Assembly (NCBI GenBank): GCA_023415725.1
Contig: JAEZJR010000309.1
Span: 1-12,911, forward strand
Direction of reading: 5' to 3'
Length of the DNA: 12,911 nt
From: Acidobacteriota bacterium
GTDB lineage: Bacteria > Acidobacteriota > Blastocatellia > Pyrinomonadales > Pyrinomonadaceae
Below are positions 6,970-12,796 of this stretch, piece after piece. Under the pieces are notes generated by a model. It was not told where the DNA came from and did not search any database. It was given only the letters and a program-made list of their open reading frames with translations. Both the position numbers and the translations under genes were made by a program. The first letter of the stretch is position 1. Every line of letters starts with the position of its first letter.

Positions 6970-8385
6970 ATGGACAGACGCTCATTCCTGAAAACACTCG
7001 GTTACGCATCCGGCTCCCTCGCCGTCGCCTGCAGCAGCTTCGGCAAACGGGCTGAGGCCTTCGCGCAGAAAGGCGACTTCTCGAAACTGTTCGCCCCAGG
7101 CTACGGCGAGCTAGTCCCGACCGCGACGAAGAACACCGGCGAGACGTTTCTCGCCCTTCCGAAAGGCTTCGAATACAACGTCTTCGGCAAGGTGAAGACC
7201 ATGATGTCCGACGGCCGCGAGACCCCCGCACGCCACGACGGGCAATGGACCTTTAAGGTGGGCCGCGAGCTCCGCATCGTGCGCAACCACGAAGTTTCGG
7301 GCGGCTCGGTTCCCCGCCCCGGCACGGGCATCGGCGCCGCCAACCACTACGACGAGGCCTGCGGCGGCGGCACCACGACGCTCGTCATCGACCCGAAGAC
7401 GCGCACGCTCGTTCGCGATTTCGTTAGCCTCTCCGGCACGCTCATTAACTGCTCCGGCGGCCCGACGCCGTGGGGGTCGTGGATCTCGTGCGAGGAGACG
7501 ACGCTAGGGCCGTCGATACGCACCAACCGCACGACAGGGGCGAAGACCGGCGGCTTCGCGAAACCGCACGGTTACTGCTTCGAGGTGCAGGCGTCGGCGA
7601 ACTCCAATCTGCCCCCAGTACCGCTCAAAGCGATGGGCCGCTTCACGCACGAGACGGTTGCGGTCGACAAGAAGACCGGCGTCATCTACGAAACCGAAGA
7701 CTACAACCCGAGCGGGTTTTTCCGATTCCGTCCGAACCGCTCGAAACGCCTAACGGAGGGCGGTACGCTCCAAATGCTCGCGATCAAGGGTAGGCCCGAA
7801 TACGACACACGCACCGGCCAGAAACCGGGCACGGTACTCCCCGCGACGTGGGTGACTATCGACAACCCAGATCCCGCTGGAGCGGACCTCGACCCGTCAG
7901 CAGTTTACAAGCAGGGGAAGGCGAAGGGCGGTGCTGCGTTCAATCGCCTGGAGGGCTCCTGTATCGACGCGGACGGCAATGTTTACTTCGACGCGACGAG
8001 CGGCGGCGACGCACGCGGGGGACAGATCTGGCGCTACGAACCGACGGGCCGCGACGAGGGGAATCTCCGCCTGCTATTCGAATCGCCGAGCCGCGAGATC
8101 CTCGACATGCCGGACAACATCTGCCTGATGCCGAAGAGCAAGCTTCTCTTCATCTGCGAAGACAGCGACTACGTCGGCGACGGCGGGACGGCCGACAACT
8201 ACGTCCGCATCCTTACCCCCGACGGTCGCCTCGCCAACTTCGCCAAGAACATCGTCCCCAACATGGAGCGGACCGAATTCGCCGGCTCATGCTTCTCGCC
8301 CGACGGCCGTGTATTCTTCCTGAATCTCTACATGATCGGGGCCACGTTCGCGATCTGGGGCGACTGGTCGAAGTTCCGCGCATAA
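6970..8385 (+). CDS. Tat-exported PhoX/DUF839-family protein (probable phosphatase)
   Basis: A 471-residue protein. It begins MDRRSFLKTLG, a twin-arginine motif, followed by a hydrophobic stretch and an A-rich region ending near residue 32. The body has the PhoX (DUF839) hallmarks: RNHEVSGGS (about 105-113), ACGGGTTTLVIDP (130-142), NCSGGPTPWGSWISCEE (160-176), KPHGYCFEV, GRFTHETVAVDKKTGVIYETED, FNRLEGSCID and a late DMPDNICLMP. Known PhoX enzymes are periplasmic alkaline phosphatases with an iron/calcium centre that uses the cysteine of the C-x-G-G-x-T-P-W-G motif, present here as C161, and nearby glutamates (E175/E176 here). Hydrolysis of phosphate esters is thus likely, though the family also includes uncharacterised paralogues. 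I prefer the ATG at 6970 to the in-frame ATG at 6943, since it puts the RR motif at residues 3-4. Length is below that of classical PhoX (roughly 600 residues), as in many DUF839 members. Confidence 0.88.
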   Translation: MDRRSFLKTLGYASGSLAVACSSFGKRAEAFAQKGDFSKLFAPGYGELVPTATKNTGETFLALPKGFEYNVFGKVKTMMSDGRETPARHDGQWTFKVGRELRIVRNHEVSGGSVPRPGTGIGAANHYDEACGGGTTTLVIDPKTRTLVRDFVSLSGTLINCSGGPTPWGSWISCEETTLGPSIRTNRTTGAKTGGFAKPHGYCFEVQASANSNLPPVPLKAMGRFTHETVAVDKKTGVIYETEDYNPSGFFRFRPNRSKRLTEGGTLQMLAIKGRPEYDTRTGQKPGTVLPATWVTIDNPDPAGADLDPSAVYKQGKAKGGAAFNRLEGSCIDADGNVYFDATSGGDARGGQIWRYEPTGRDEGNLRLLFESPSREILDMPDNICLMPKSKLLFICEDSDYVGDGGTADNYVRILTPDGRLANFAKNIVPNMERTEFAGSCFSPDGRVFFLNLYMIGATFAIWGDWSKFRA

Positions 8386-8387
8386 CC

Positions 8388-8469
8388 GGAAACTGACAAC
8401 TGTGAACTGGTAACTGTTGAGAAAATATCTTCTTCAGTTAACAGTTTTCAGTTCCGAGTTCCCAGTTCC
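8388..8469. repeat. Inverted pair of degenerate AACTG heptamer arrays (hairpin)
   Basis: The left arm (8388-8420) is built of 7-bp units AAACTGA, CAACTGT, GAACTGG, TAACTGT. The right arm (8434-8469) read on the minus strand gives GGAACTG, GGAACTC, GGAACTG, AAAACTG, TTAACTG. An A/T-rich 13-nt spacer (8421-8433) separates them, so the transcript can fold into a long stem in several registers. It begins three bases after the PhoX stop and may end or stabilise that transcript. I recognise this as a type of intergenic repeat seen in large soil-bacterial genomes; its mechanism of spread is unknown. Confidence 0.75.
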
Positions 8470-8510
8470 TCGTTTGCGCCCCGAATAGGGAAAGTCGAAT
8501 AATAGACTCA

Positions 8511-9314
8511 ATGGAATTAGCGGTCGAGAAGTACAAGGTCTCCGACGAGCCGTTCTATCTGCCCGTCGGCCATGAGGTGGAATTGTTCGAGGCGGCTTAT
8601 GCGGCGAAGCTGCCCGTGATGCTGAAAGGCCCGACCGGGTGCGGCAAGACCCGGTTCGTCGAGCACATGGCGTGGCGGATGGGACGGCCGCTCATCACCG
8701 TCGCGTGCCACGAGGACCTTTCATCGACCGATCTGGTCGGCCGGTTCCTGCTCGAGGGCGAGGAAACGGTATGGCACGACGGCCCGCTCACCTCGGCGGT
8801 GCGCGCCGGGGCGATCTGTTATCTGGATGAGGTAGTCGAGGCCCGCAAGGACACCGTCGTGATCATCCACCCGCTCACCGACGACCGCCGCCGCCTGCCG
8901 ATAGAAAAACGCGGCACCGTGATCGAGGCCCCGCCGGAGTTCATGCTCGTCGTCTCTTACAACCCGGGCTACCAGTCGATCCTCAAAGACCTGAAGCAGT
9001 CCACCCGCCAGCGCTTCGTCGCGATGGAGTTCGATTACCCCGAGGCGGAAGCCGAGGCCGAGATCGTCTCAAAAGAAGGCGGCATAGATATCGACATGGC
9101 CGCCGACCTCGTCAAGATCGGCCACAAGGTCCGCAACCTCCGCGGCCACGGTTTGGAAGAAGGCGTCTCGACCCGCCTGCTCATCTATGCCGCCCAAATG
9201 ATCGCCAAAGGCATCGCCCCCATCGAAGCCGCCAACGTCGCCATGTGCTCCCCCATCACCGACGACCGCGAACTGCAGCGAAGCATTCGTGAGATAATCA
9301 CCACGATAATTTAG
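8511..9314 (+). CDS. NorQ/CbbQ/NirQ-type MoxR AAA+ ATPase
   Basis: A 267-residue AAA+ ATPase, the usual length for this family. It shows Walker A GPTGCGKT (40-47), the CbbQ-type segment HEDLSSTDLVGRFLLEGEETVWHDGPL (67-93), Walker B AICYLDEV (101-108, D106/E107), sensor 1 at N151 (SYNPGY), arginine fingers in STRQRF (R166, R168) and sensor 2 in STRLLIYAA (R222). Relatives pair with a VWA-domain protein (CbbO, NorD) to remodel or insert cofactors into metalloenzymes such as Rubisco or nitric oxide reductase. No VWA gene, Rubisco or NO reductase is visible in this window, so its client is unknown. The downstream DsbA/FrnE gene starts only 3 nt after its stop, implying one transcript. A weak promoter-like pair (TTGCGC at 8474, AATAAT at 8498, 18-bp spacing) lies just upstream. 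Family assignment is firm, role is not. Confidence 0.92.
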   Translation: MELAVEKYKVSDEPFYLPVGHEVELFEAAYAAKLPVMLKGPTGCGKTRFVEHMAWRMGRPLITVACHEDLSSTDLVGRFLLEGEETVWHDGPLTSAVRAGAICYLDEVVEARKDTVVIIHPLTDDRRRLPIEKRGTVIEAPPEFMLVVSYNPGYQSILKDLKQSTRQRFVAMEFDYPEAEAEAEIVSKEGGIDIDMAADLVKIGHKVRNLRGHGLEEGVSTRLLIYAAQMIAKGIAPIEAANVAMCSPITDDRELQRSIREIITTII

Positions 9315-9317
9315 ATC

Positions 9318-9923
9318 ATGAAGAAAGTAACTCTTGAAATATTCTCCGACTACGTGTGACCGTTCTGTCGGCTGGCGGCGCCGGCCGTTGACGAACTAGC
9401 GGAGTCGGACCCTGACGTCGAGATCATCTGGCGCTCGTTCGAGCTGCGCCCCGAGCCGGTCCCGACGCTCGACCCGAACGGGGAGTACATCCAGCGGGCC
9501 TGGCGTCAATCCGTCCTCCCGCTGGCGGAACGTTTAGGCGTCGAGATGGTCCTCCCTCCTGTGCAGCCGCGTTCGCGGCTCGCACATGAGGCCACCTATT
9601 GGGCACGATCCCAGGGCAAGGCCGATGAATTTCATTCCCGCGTGTTCGAAGCTTTCTACGGCCGCGGCGAGGACATCTCCGACCCGGAAGTGCTCATCCG
9701 TGTCGCGGAAGAACTGGGCCTCGACGGCGGAGCTCTCCGTGCGTCGCTCGATGATCACGAATTTCTCGAAGATGTTCTGAACGATTCGGAGGAGGCGAAA
9801 AGCCTGGGCCTCAATTCCGTCCCCGCATTCGTCGCCGACCGGCGTGCTGCCCTCAGCGGCGCACAATCCGCCGATGCGCTGCGAATGCTGATCGACCACG
9901 TCCGTCAGGCCTCTCCTGACTAA
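9318..9923 (+). CDS. DsbA/FrnE-family thiol-disulfide oxidoreductase, probable selenoprotein (Sec at codon 14, TGA 9357-9359)
   Basis: A 201-codon gene of the DsbA/FrnE thioredoxin-fold family, read through one in-frame TGA. The start is MKKVTLEIFSDYV, then TGA, then PFCRLAAPAVDEL. In this family the FSDYV-type strand leads directly into C-P-x-C, so the TGA replaces the first, nucleophilic cysteine and gives Sec14-Pro15-Phe16-Cys17. Downstream features are FELRPEPVP (family FEL motif), a helical insert (residues about 100-170) and the cis-proline loop NSVPAFV. The frame is intact to the TAA at 9921. TGA is a normal stop elsewhere here (2152, 5396, 6440), so a changed genetic code is excluded. 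A SECIS-like hairpin follows the TGA. No signal peptide is seen, so the protein is probably cytoplasmic like FrnE. It starts 3 nt after the NorQ-type ATPase stop. Alternatives are a base error (TGT or TGC to TGA) or a recent pseudogene. Family assignment is about 0.95; selenocysteine reading about 0.75. Confidence 0.82.
9369..9387 (+). promoter_or_regulatory. Candidate bacterial SECIS hairpin
   Basis: CGGCTGGC (9369-9376) pairs fully with GCCGGCCG (9380-9387), 8 pairs including one G-U, around the loop GGC (9377-9379). The loop begins 17 nt after the TGA, within the roughly 16-37 nt window usual for bacterial SECIS elements, and contains the expected G. Counting from the U of UGA, the wobble-paired U is position 17, where as I recall the E. 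coli fdhF element has its functional bulged U. A weaker outer pairing (GTTC 9362-9365 with GAAC 9392-9395) could extend the stem. GC-rich DNA forms stems easily, so this supports rather than proves Sec insertion. Confidence 0.6.
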
Positions 9924-9929
9924 AGCAAC

Positions 9930-10421
9930 CTAATCCTTCGTCCACGGGTAGCAGACGATGTCCTTCGCTTCCGTCTTCCCCACCTCGCGCATGCATAGCT
10001 GATTGCGGCCGTCGCGGGGCCCGATCTCGTAATTGTATTTAGTCGTGACGAGCGGCTTGTTGGTTTCCTTCGTCGCCGATTTGTAGCAGCTGTTCAGGTT
10101 CAGCCAGTAGTCTTTTGTGTGCTTGAATGTGATGACGTCGCCGGCGACGGAGTAACTGCCGCGGCGGTCGTTCCAGAGCGTCGTGGTGCAGCCGTACATC
10201 GTCGATTTGATCAGCCCCGCGTAGCGGAACGTCCCGTTCGCTTCGAAGGTGTAACCGATCGAGCTGCCGTAACGGGACGTGATCGCCCCTGTGATCTGGT
10301 TCTGCTCCTGCAGGATCGAAGCCGAACCCTCGAACCACTTCCCAACCAATGCCGACGAGCTCTGAGCGGCCGCCGAGCACACGAATGCCGTGGTAAGTAT
10401 CAAAATTGCGAATAATTTCAT
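9930..10421 (-). CDS. Small secreted protein, possibly lipocalin-like, unknown function
   Basis: A 163-residue protein with a clear Sec signal peptide (MKLFAILILTTAFVCSAAAQ, likely cleaved after AAA or AAAQ). The mature part opens LVGKWFEGSAS, then carries short alternating strands (IGYTFEANGTFRYAG, RRGSYSVAGDVITFKH, TKYNYEIG) like the small calycin/lipocalin-type barrels that start with a GxW motif. That placement is by pattern only. Four cysteines remain after the signal peptide (contexts YGCTT, NSCYK, QLCMR, IVCYP), enough for two disulfides in the periplasm. AGGGGA lies about 9 nt upstream of the ATG, one of the clearer ribosome binding sites here. It is convergent with the DsbA/FrnE-type gene, 6 bp between stops. 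No function can be assigned. Confidence 0.82.
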   Translation of the reverse strand: MKLFAILILTTAFVCSAAAQSSSALVGKWFEGSASILQEQNQITGAITSRYGSSIGYTFEANGTFRYAGLIKSTMYGCTTTLWNDRRGSYSVAGDVITFKHTKDYWLNLNSCYKSATKETNKPLVTTKYNYEIGPRDGRNQLCMREVGKTEAKDIVCYPWTKD

Positions 10422-10516
10422 TATGATGGATCCCCTAATTATGTGAGGTAAGCGTGAGCTTTCCTCTACCTAACGCGTAAAAACCGCGTGATTTGTGTCA
10501 GTAGGAGAAGAAGTAT

Positions 10517-10593
10517 CATCCACAGAAGAACACTGATGAACACGGATGGAAATTGATGTATAGATCGGAAAATATCTGTGTGCATCGGTGGAC
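10517..10593. repeat. Dispersed CACAGATGAACACGGAT-type intergenic repeat, imperfect hairpin
   Basis: Reading 10517-10593, the left half is CACAGAAGAACACTGATGAACACGGATGG and the right half ATCTGTGTGCATCGGTGGA is approximately its reverse complement. The same word GATGAACAC (10535-10543) recurs at 12389-12397. This is a remnant of a repeat family common between genes of several soil-bacterial phyla. It occupies the leader of the next gene and creates a false upstream extension of that gene's frame. Confidence 0.6.
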
Positions 10594-10651
10594 GAAATTC
10601 CCTACGTTGAAACCGCACGCCGGTTCCGTGTATCCTCCAACACGAGAAACT

Positions 10652-10948
10652 ATGCCCAATTCGATCCGCGTCGTCGCATTGATGAACGTCCGCCCCGAGA
10701 AGCTCGACGAAACGCTCAACGCGTTCGATTCCCTCGTCGCCGCCACGCGGCAGGAGGAAGGCTGCATCACTTACGAGCTGCTCCAGAATGTCGAGGACCC
10801 GAACGACCTGACCTTCGTCGAGGAATGGTCGAGCGCGGAAGCGCTGCAGGCCCATTTCGAAACCGAGCATTTCAAGGCCATCGCCGCGCGTGCCGGCGAA
10901 CTGCTCGCCACGCCGCCTGATATTCGCCGTTACACCGTAATCAAATAA
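10652..10948 (+). CDS. Antibiotic biosynthesis monooxygenase (ABM/YgiN-like) domain protein
   Basis: A 98-residue single-domain protein of the dimeric ferredoxin-like ABM fold. Signatures are IRVVALMNVRPEKLDETLNA, the EEGCITYELLQ strand (about 36-46), LTFVEEWSSAEALQAHFETEHF (about 53-74) and the closing VIK. Members include quinol monooxygenase YgiN and cofactor-free oxygenases; others have no known reaction. Substrate cannot be told here. I start it at the ATG at 10652 (MPNSIRV), since the in-frame region upstream from 10553 is intergenic repeat sequence. Its TAA shares one base with the ATG of the flavin amine oxidase gene (TAATG), so the two are translationally coupled and may act on related substrates. 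Confidence 0.88.
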   Translation: MPNSIRVVALMNVRPEKLDETLNAFDSLVAATRQEEGCITYELLQNVEDPNDLTFVEEWSSAEALQAHFETEHFKAIAARAGELLATPPDIRRYTVIK

Positions 10949-12354
10949 TGAAGACCACCCGCCGCGATTTTCTCAAAGGCATCGCCGCCGCCGGTGTCGC
11001 GAGCGCAGCCGCACCGAACGTGCTCTCGCAGCGTCGGCAGCACTCGGCCGTTGTGATCGGCGCGGGATTGGCCGGCCTCGCCGCGGCTTACCGGTTGAAG
11101 AACGCGGGGTGGAACGTGACCGTGCTCGAGGCTCGCGACCGCATCGGAGGCCGCGTCTTCTCACACAAAGACCAGCAGACCGGCCTGATCTGCGAGCTCG
11201 GGGCCGAGTGGGTCGGCGAAAGCCACGAACGGATCAAGGCGCTCTGCCGCGATTTCAACATACCGCTGCAAAAGCATCAGTTCGAGGATTTTCTACTCCG
11301 CGACGGCCGCGTTTATCGCCCGGGCGAATGGGGCTTCTCGCCGCAGGCCAAGCAAGCGTTCGAGAAGATGATCGCGGGGTACGAGAAACTCACCGCCGCG
11401 CAGAAGACGCAGCTCGACCGCTACGATTGGTGGAACCACCTCGAAAAGATCGGCTTCACACCCGACGACCTCCGGCTTCGCGATCTGATGGACTCCACCG
11501 ATTTCGGCGAATCCATCCGCCACGTCTCCGCCTTCGCCGCTCTGGCCGAATACGCCGAGTCGAGCCCGAAGAACGAGATGGACTACAAGATGACGGGCGG
11601 GAATTCGCGGCTGGTCGAGGAGTTCGTGAAGCGGATCGGAGCGGATAATATCCGGCTTGAACTCTCCGTCGAACGATTGATCCAAGCTCGCGGAAAGGTT
11701 CGAGTTATGGCGGACCTAACGGGGGCTCCCGGGAGTCATAGATTTGATGGATTCTATGACGCTGTCATTTGCACCGCCCCGATTCAGAGTTTGCTGAAAA
11801 TCGAGTTTGATCCTCCGCTTCCCGCTGCCCAGCGCGCGGCGGCCGAGCAGCTAAGCTACTCGCGGATCTGCAAGAACAGCGTCGTTTATTCGGACCGATT
11901 CTGGAAGGAAGAGAACTTCTCGATGATCAGCGACACGACGTCGCACTACTACTTCCACAGTTCGCAGTCGCAGCCCGGGAAGGAAGGGATCCTCACCGCT
12001 TACGCCGTCGGCGAAAAGGCGGACGTGCTCTCATCGCAATCCGACGAACGCCGCATGCGGATCGTCGCCAGCGACATCGCCCCGCTCGATGACGAAGCGC
12101 CGAAAAAGGCTCGCCGGATCATCTCGTACGCTTGGCAGCGCGACCCGTTCACCGATGGTGCGTACGCGCTTTACCGCCCCGGCCAGTGGTTCGGCCTCCG
12201 CCCCGTCCTCGCCCGCCCGCACGGCAAGGTCCTCTTCGCCGGCGAACACATCGCCGACTGGCAAGGCTTCATGGAAGGCGCCATCGAAACAGGCGAAGCC
12301 GCCGCCGACGCCCTTGTCAGTACCGCCCGTGGTAACGGGCGGGTTCGCCGCTAG
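10948..12354 (+). CDS. Tat-exported flavin-dependent amine oxidase (FAD/NAD(P)-binding)
   Basis: A 468-residue protein. MKTTRRDFLKGIAAAGVASAAAPNVLS is a textbook twin-arginine signal (TRRDFLK), so the folded flavoprotein is exported. The FAD-binding Rossmann motif is VVIGAGLAGLAAAYRL (35-50) with E61 at the end of strand 2, followed by RIGGRV (65-70) and ELGAEWVG (83-90). The C-terminal FAD motif FAGEHIADWQGFMEGAIETGEAAA (430-453) matches the monoamine oxidase family, with W438 where an aromatic-cage residue is expected. It should oxidise an amine (or amino acid) to an imine with production of H2O2; the substrate is unknown. It overlaps the ABM-domain gene upstream by 1 nt. Base composition changes briefly near 11700-11810, where A/T-rich codons are commoner. 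Family is firm, substrate open. Confidence 0.92.
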   Translation: MKTTRRDFLKGIAAAGVASAAAPNVLSQRRQHSAVVIGAGLAGLAAAYRLKNAGWNVTVLEARDRIGGRVFSHKDQQTGLICELGAEWVGESHERIKALCRDFNIPLQKHQFEDFLLRDGRVYRPGEWGFSPQAKQAFEKMIAGYEKLTAAQKTQLDRYDWWNHLEKIGFTPDDLRLRDLMDSTDFGESIRHVSAFAALAEYAESSPKNEMDYKMTGGNSRLVEEFVKRIGADNIRLELSVERLIQARGKVRVMADLTGAPGSHRFDGFYDAVICTAPIQSLLKIEFDPPLPAAQRAAAEQLSYSRICKNSVVYSDRFWKEENFSMISDTTSHYYFHSSQSQPGKEGILTAYAVGEKADVLSSQSDERRMRIVASDIAPLDDEAPKKARRIISYAWQRDPFTDGAYALYRPGQWFGLRPVLARPHGKVLFAGEHIADWQGFMEGAIETGEAAADALVSTARGNGRVRR

Positions 12355-12401
12355 GCGAGTCGCCGGCCCCGAAATCTGTCCTTTCACAGATGAACACAGA
12401 T

Positions 12402-12430
12402 AAACACGAATAATTTTTCGTGTTTTCTTT
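12402..12430 (+). terminator. Candidate terminator of the flavin oxidase transcript
   Basis: AAACACGAA (12402-12410) pairs perfectly with TTCGTGTTT (12417-12425) around a 6-nt loop, and a T-rich run (TCTTTTT) follows. It lies 48 bp after the oxidase stop. The stem is not GC-rich and sits inside the repeat element, so it may serve as a terminator secondarily. Confidence 0.45.
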
Positions 12431-12598
12431 TTCCGTGCCTTCCGTGTCTAAGGTGGTTAAATTCTCTTAATTCATCTTCTTCCCTCTTGTTCTTCTTATT
12501 CTGTGGTTAAAGGATCGGAACACAGATCAAGATGAACAAAACCGAGACACACAGATAAGAAAGAAGAGGAACCACGGAATACACGGAAGGCACGGAAA
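12430..12598. repeat. Large inverted repeat with 18-bp perfect arms
   Basis: The arms 12430-12447 and 12581-12598 are exact reverse complements, and the match continues imperfectly inward to GTGGTT/AACCAC (12453-12458 and 12570-12575). The 130-bp interior carries further shorter complementary pairs. There is no transposase, so if mobile it would be non-autonomous. The words (CCGTGCCTTCCGTGT, TGGTTAAATTCTCTTAATTC) belong to a repeat family I recognise from other large environmental genomes. Confidence 0.65.
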
Positions 12599-12642
12599 TA
12601 CGCGGAACAAAGCCGTAAACTCCGTAGCCCCACGTCCGAAAG

Positions 12643-12680
12643 TTAACGCTTAATTAACCCCCGCTTCACCCGCCGTTAAC
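12643..12680. promoter_or_regulatory. Candidate response-regulator box: TTAAC at 11-bp register
   Basis: TTAAC starts at 12643, 12654 and 12676, intervals of 11 and 22 bp, so the words fall on one face of the helix. Phosphate response regulators of the PhoB family bind such direct repeats, including TTAACA-like words in Bacillus and TTAACC-like words in cyanobacteria. It lies 117-154 bp upstream of the next gene. The spacing is observed; the regulator is inferred. Confidence 0.3.
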
Positions 12681-12796
12681 ACCCGTTTCATATTCTCCTC
12701 CTTGCTCCAAGGAAAATCACAAGGTTTTTAACACAACCCCCGCGGTCGGGCCCCTAGAGGCCGCCGTTTGAAATGCATTCGTATCCAGGAGAATTT

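Larger units (their letters stand above)
12355..12796. other. 442-bp gene-free region: nested inverted repeats, then leader of the next gene
   Basis: No plausible gene lies here. The first part (about 12374-12607) is repeat: CACAGATGAACACAG words, the hairpin above, and an exact 18-bp inverted repeat TTTCCGTGCCTTCCGTGT (12430-12447) with ACACGGAAGGCACGGAAA (12581-12598). Nested within are TTCTTATTCTGTG (12492-12504) and CACAGATAAGAA (12550-12561). The second part holds TTAAC at 12643, 12654, 12676 and 12728. A leader hairpin, GCGGTC (12742-12747) with GGCCGC (12759-12764), lies about 30 bp before the next start. Confidence 0.7.

Noticed and set aside
8388..8469. CRISPR array
   Set aside because: The units are 7 bp long without unique spacers of constant length and lie in two orientations; no cas gene is present.
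9357..9359. Alternative genetic code reading TGA as Trp or Gly
   Set aside because: TGA ends other convincing genes here (2152-2154, 5396-5398, 6440-6442), and neither Trp nor Gly fits the CXXC position.
9546..9923. Separate short gene starting at the ATG at 9546
   Set aside because: The same frame continues upstream with family-specific sequence (FELRPEPVP, PFCRLAAPAV) to 9318, interrupted only by the TGA, so the ATG is internal.
9318..9923. Ordinary pseudogene of a DsbA/FrnE protein
   Set aside because: There is only one stop, placed precisely at a redox-active Cys codon, with no frameshift or further decay and a SECIS-like hairpin beside it. It remains the main alternative but is less likely.
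10553..10651. Upstream extension of the ABM-domain protein to the ATG at 10553
   Set aside because: The extra 33 residues derive from the intergenic repeat and do not belong to the domain; MPNSIRV at 10652 is the natural start.
12430..12598. Insertion sequence
   Set aside because: The inverted arms enclose only 130 bp without any coding frame or transposase, and no target-site duplication is evident.
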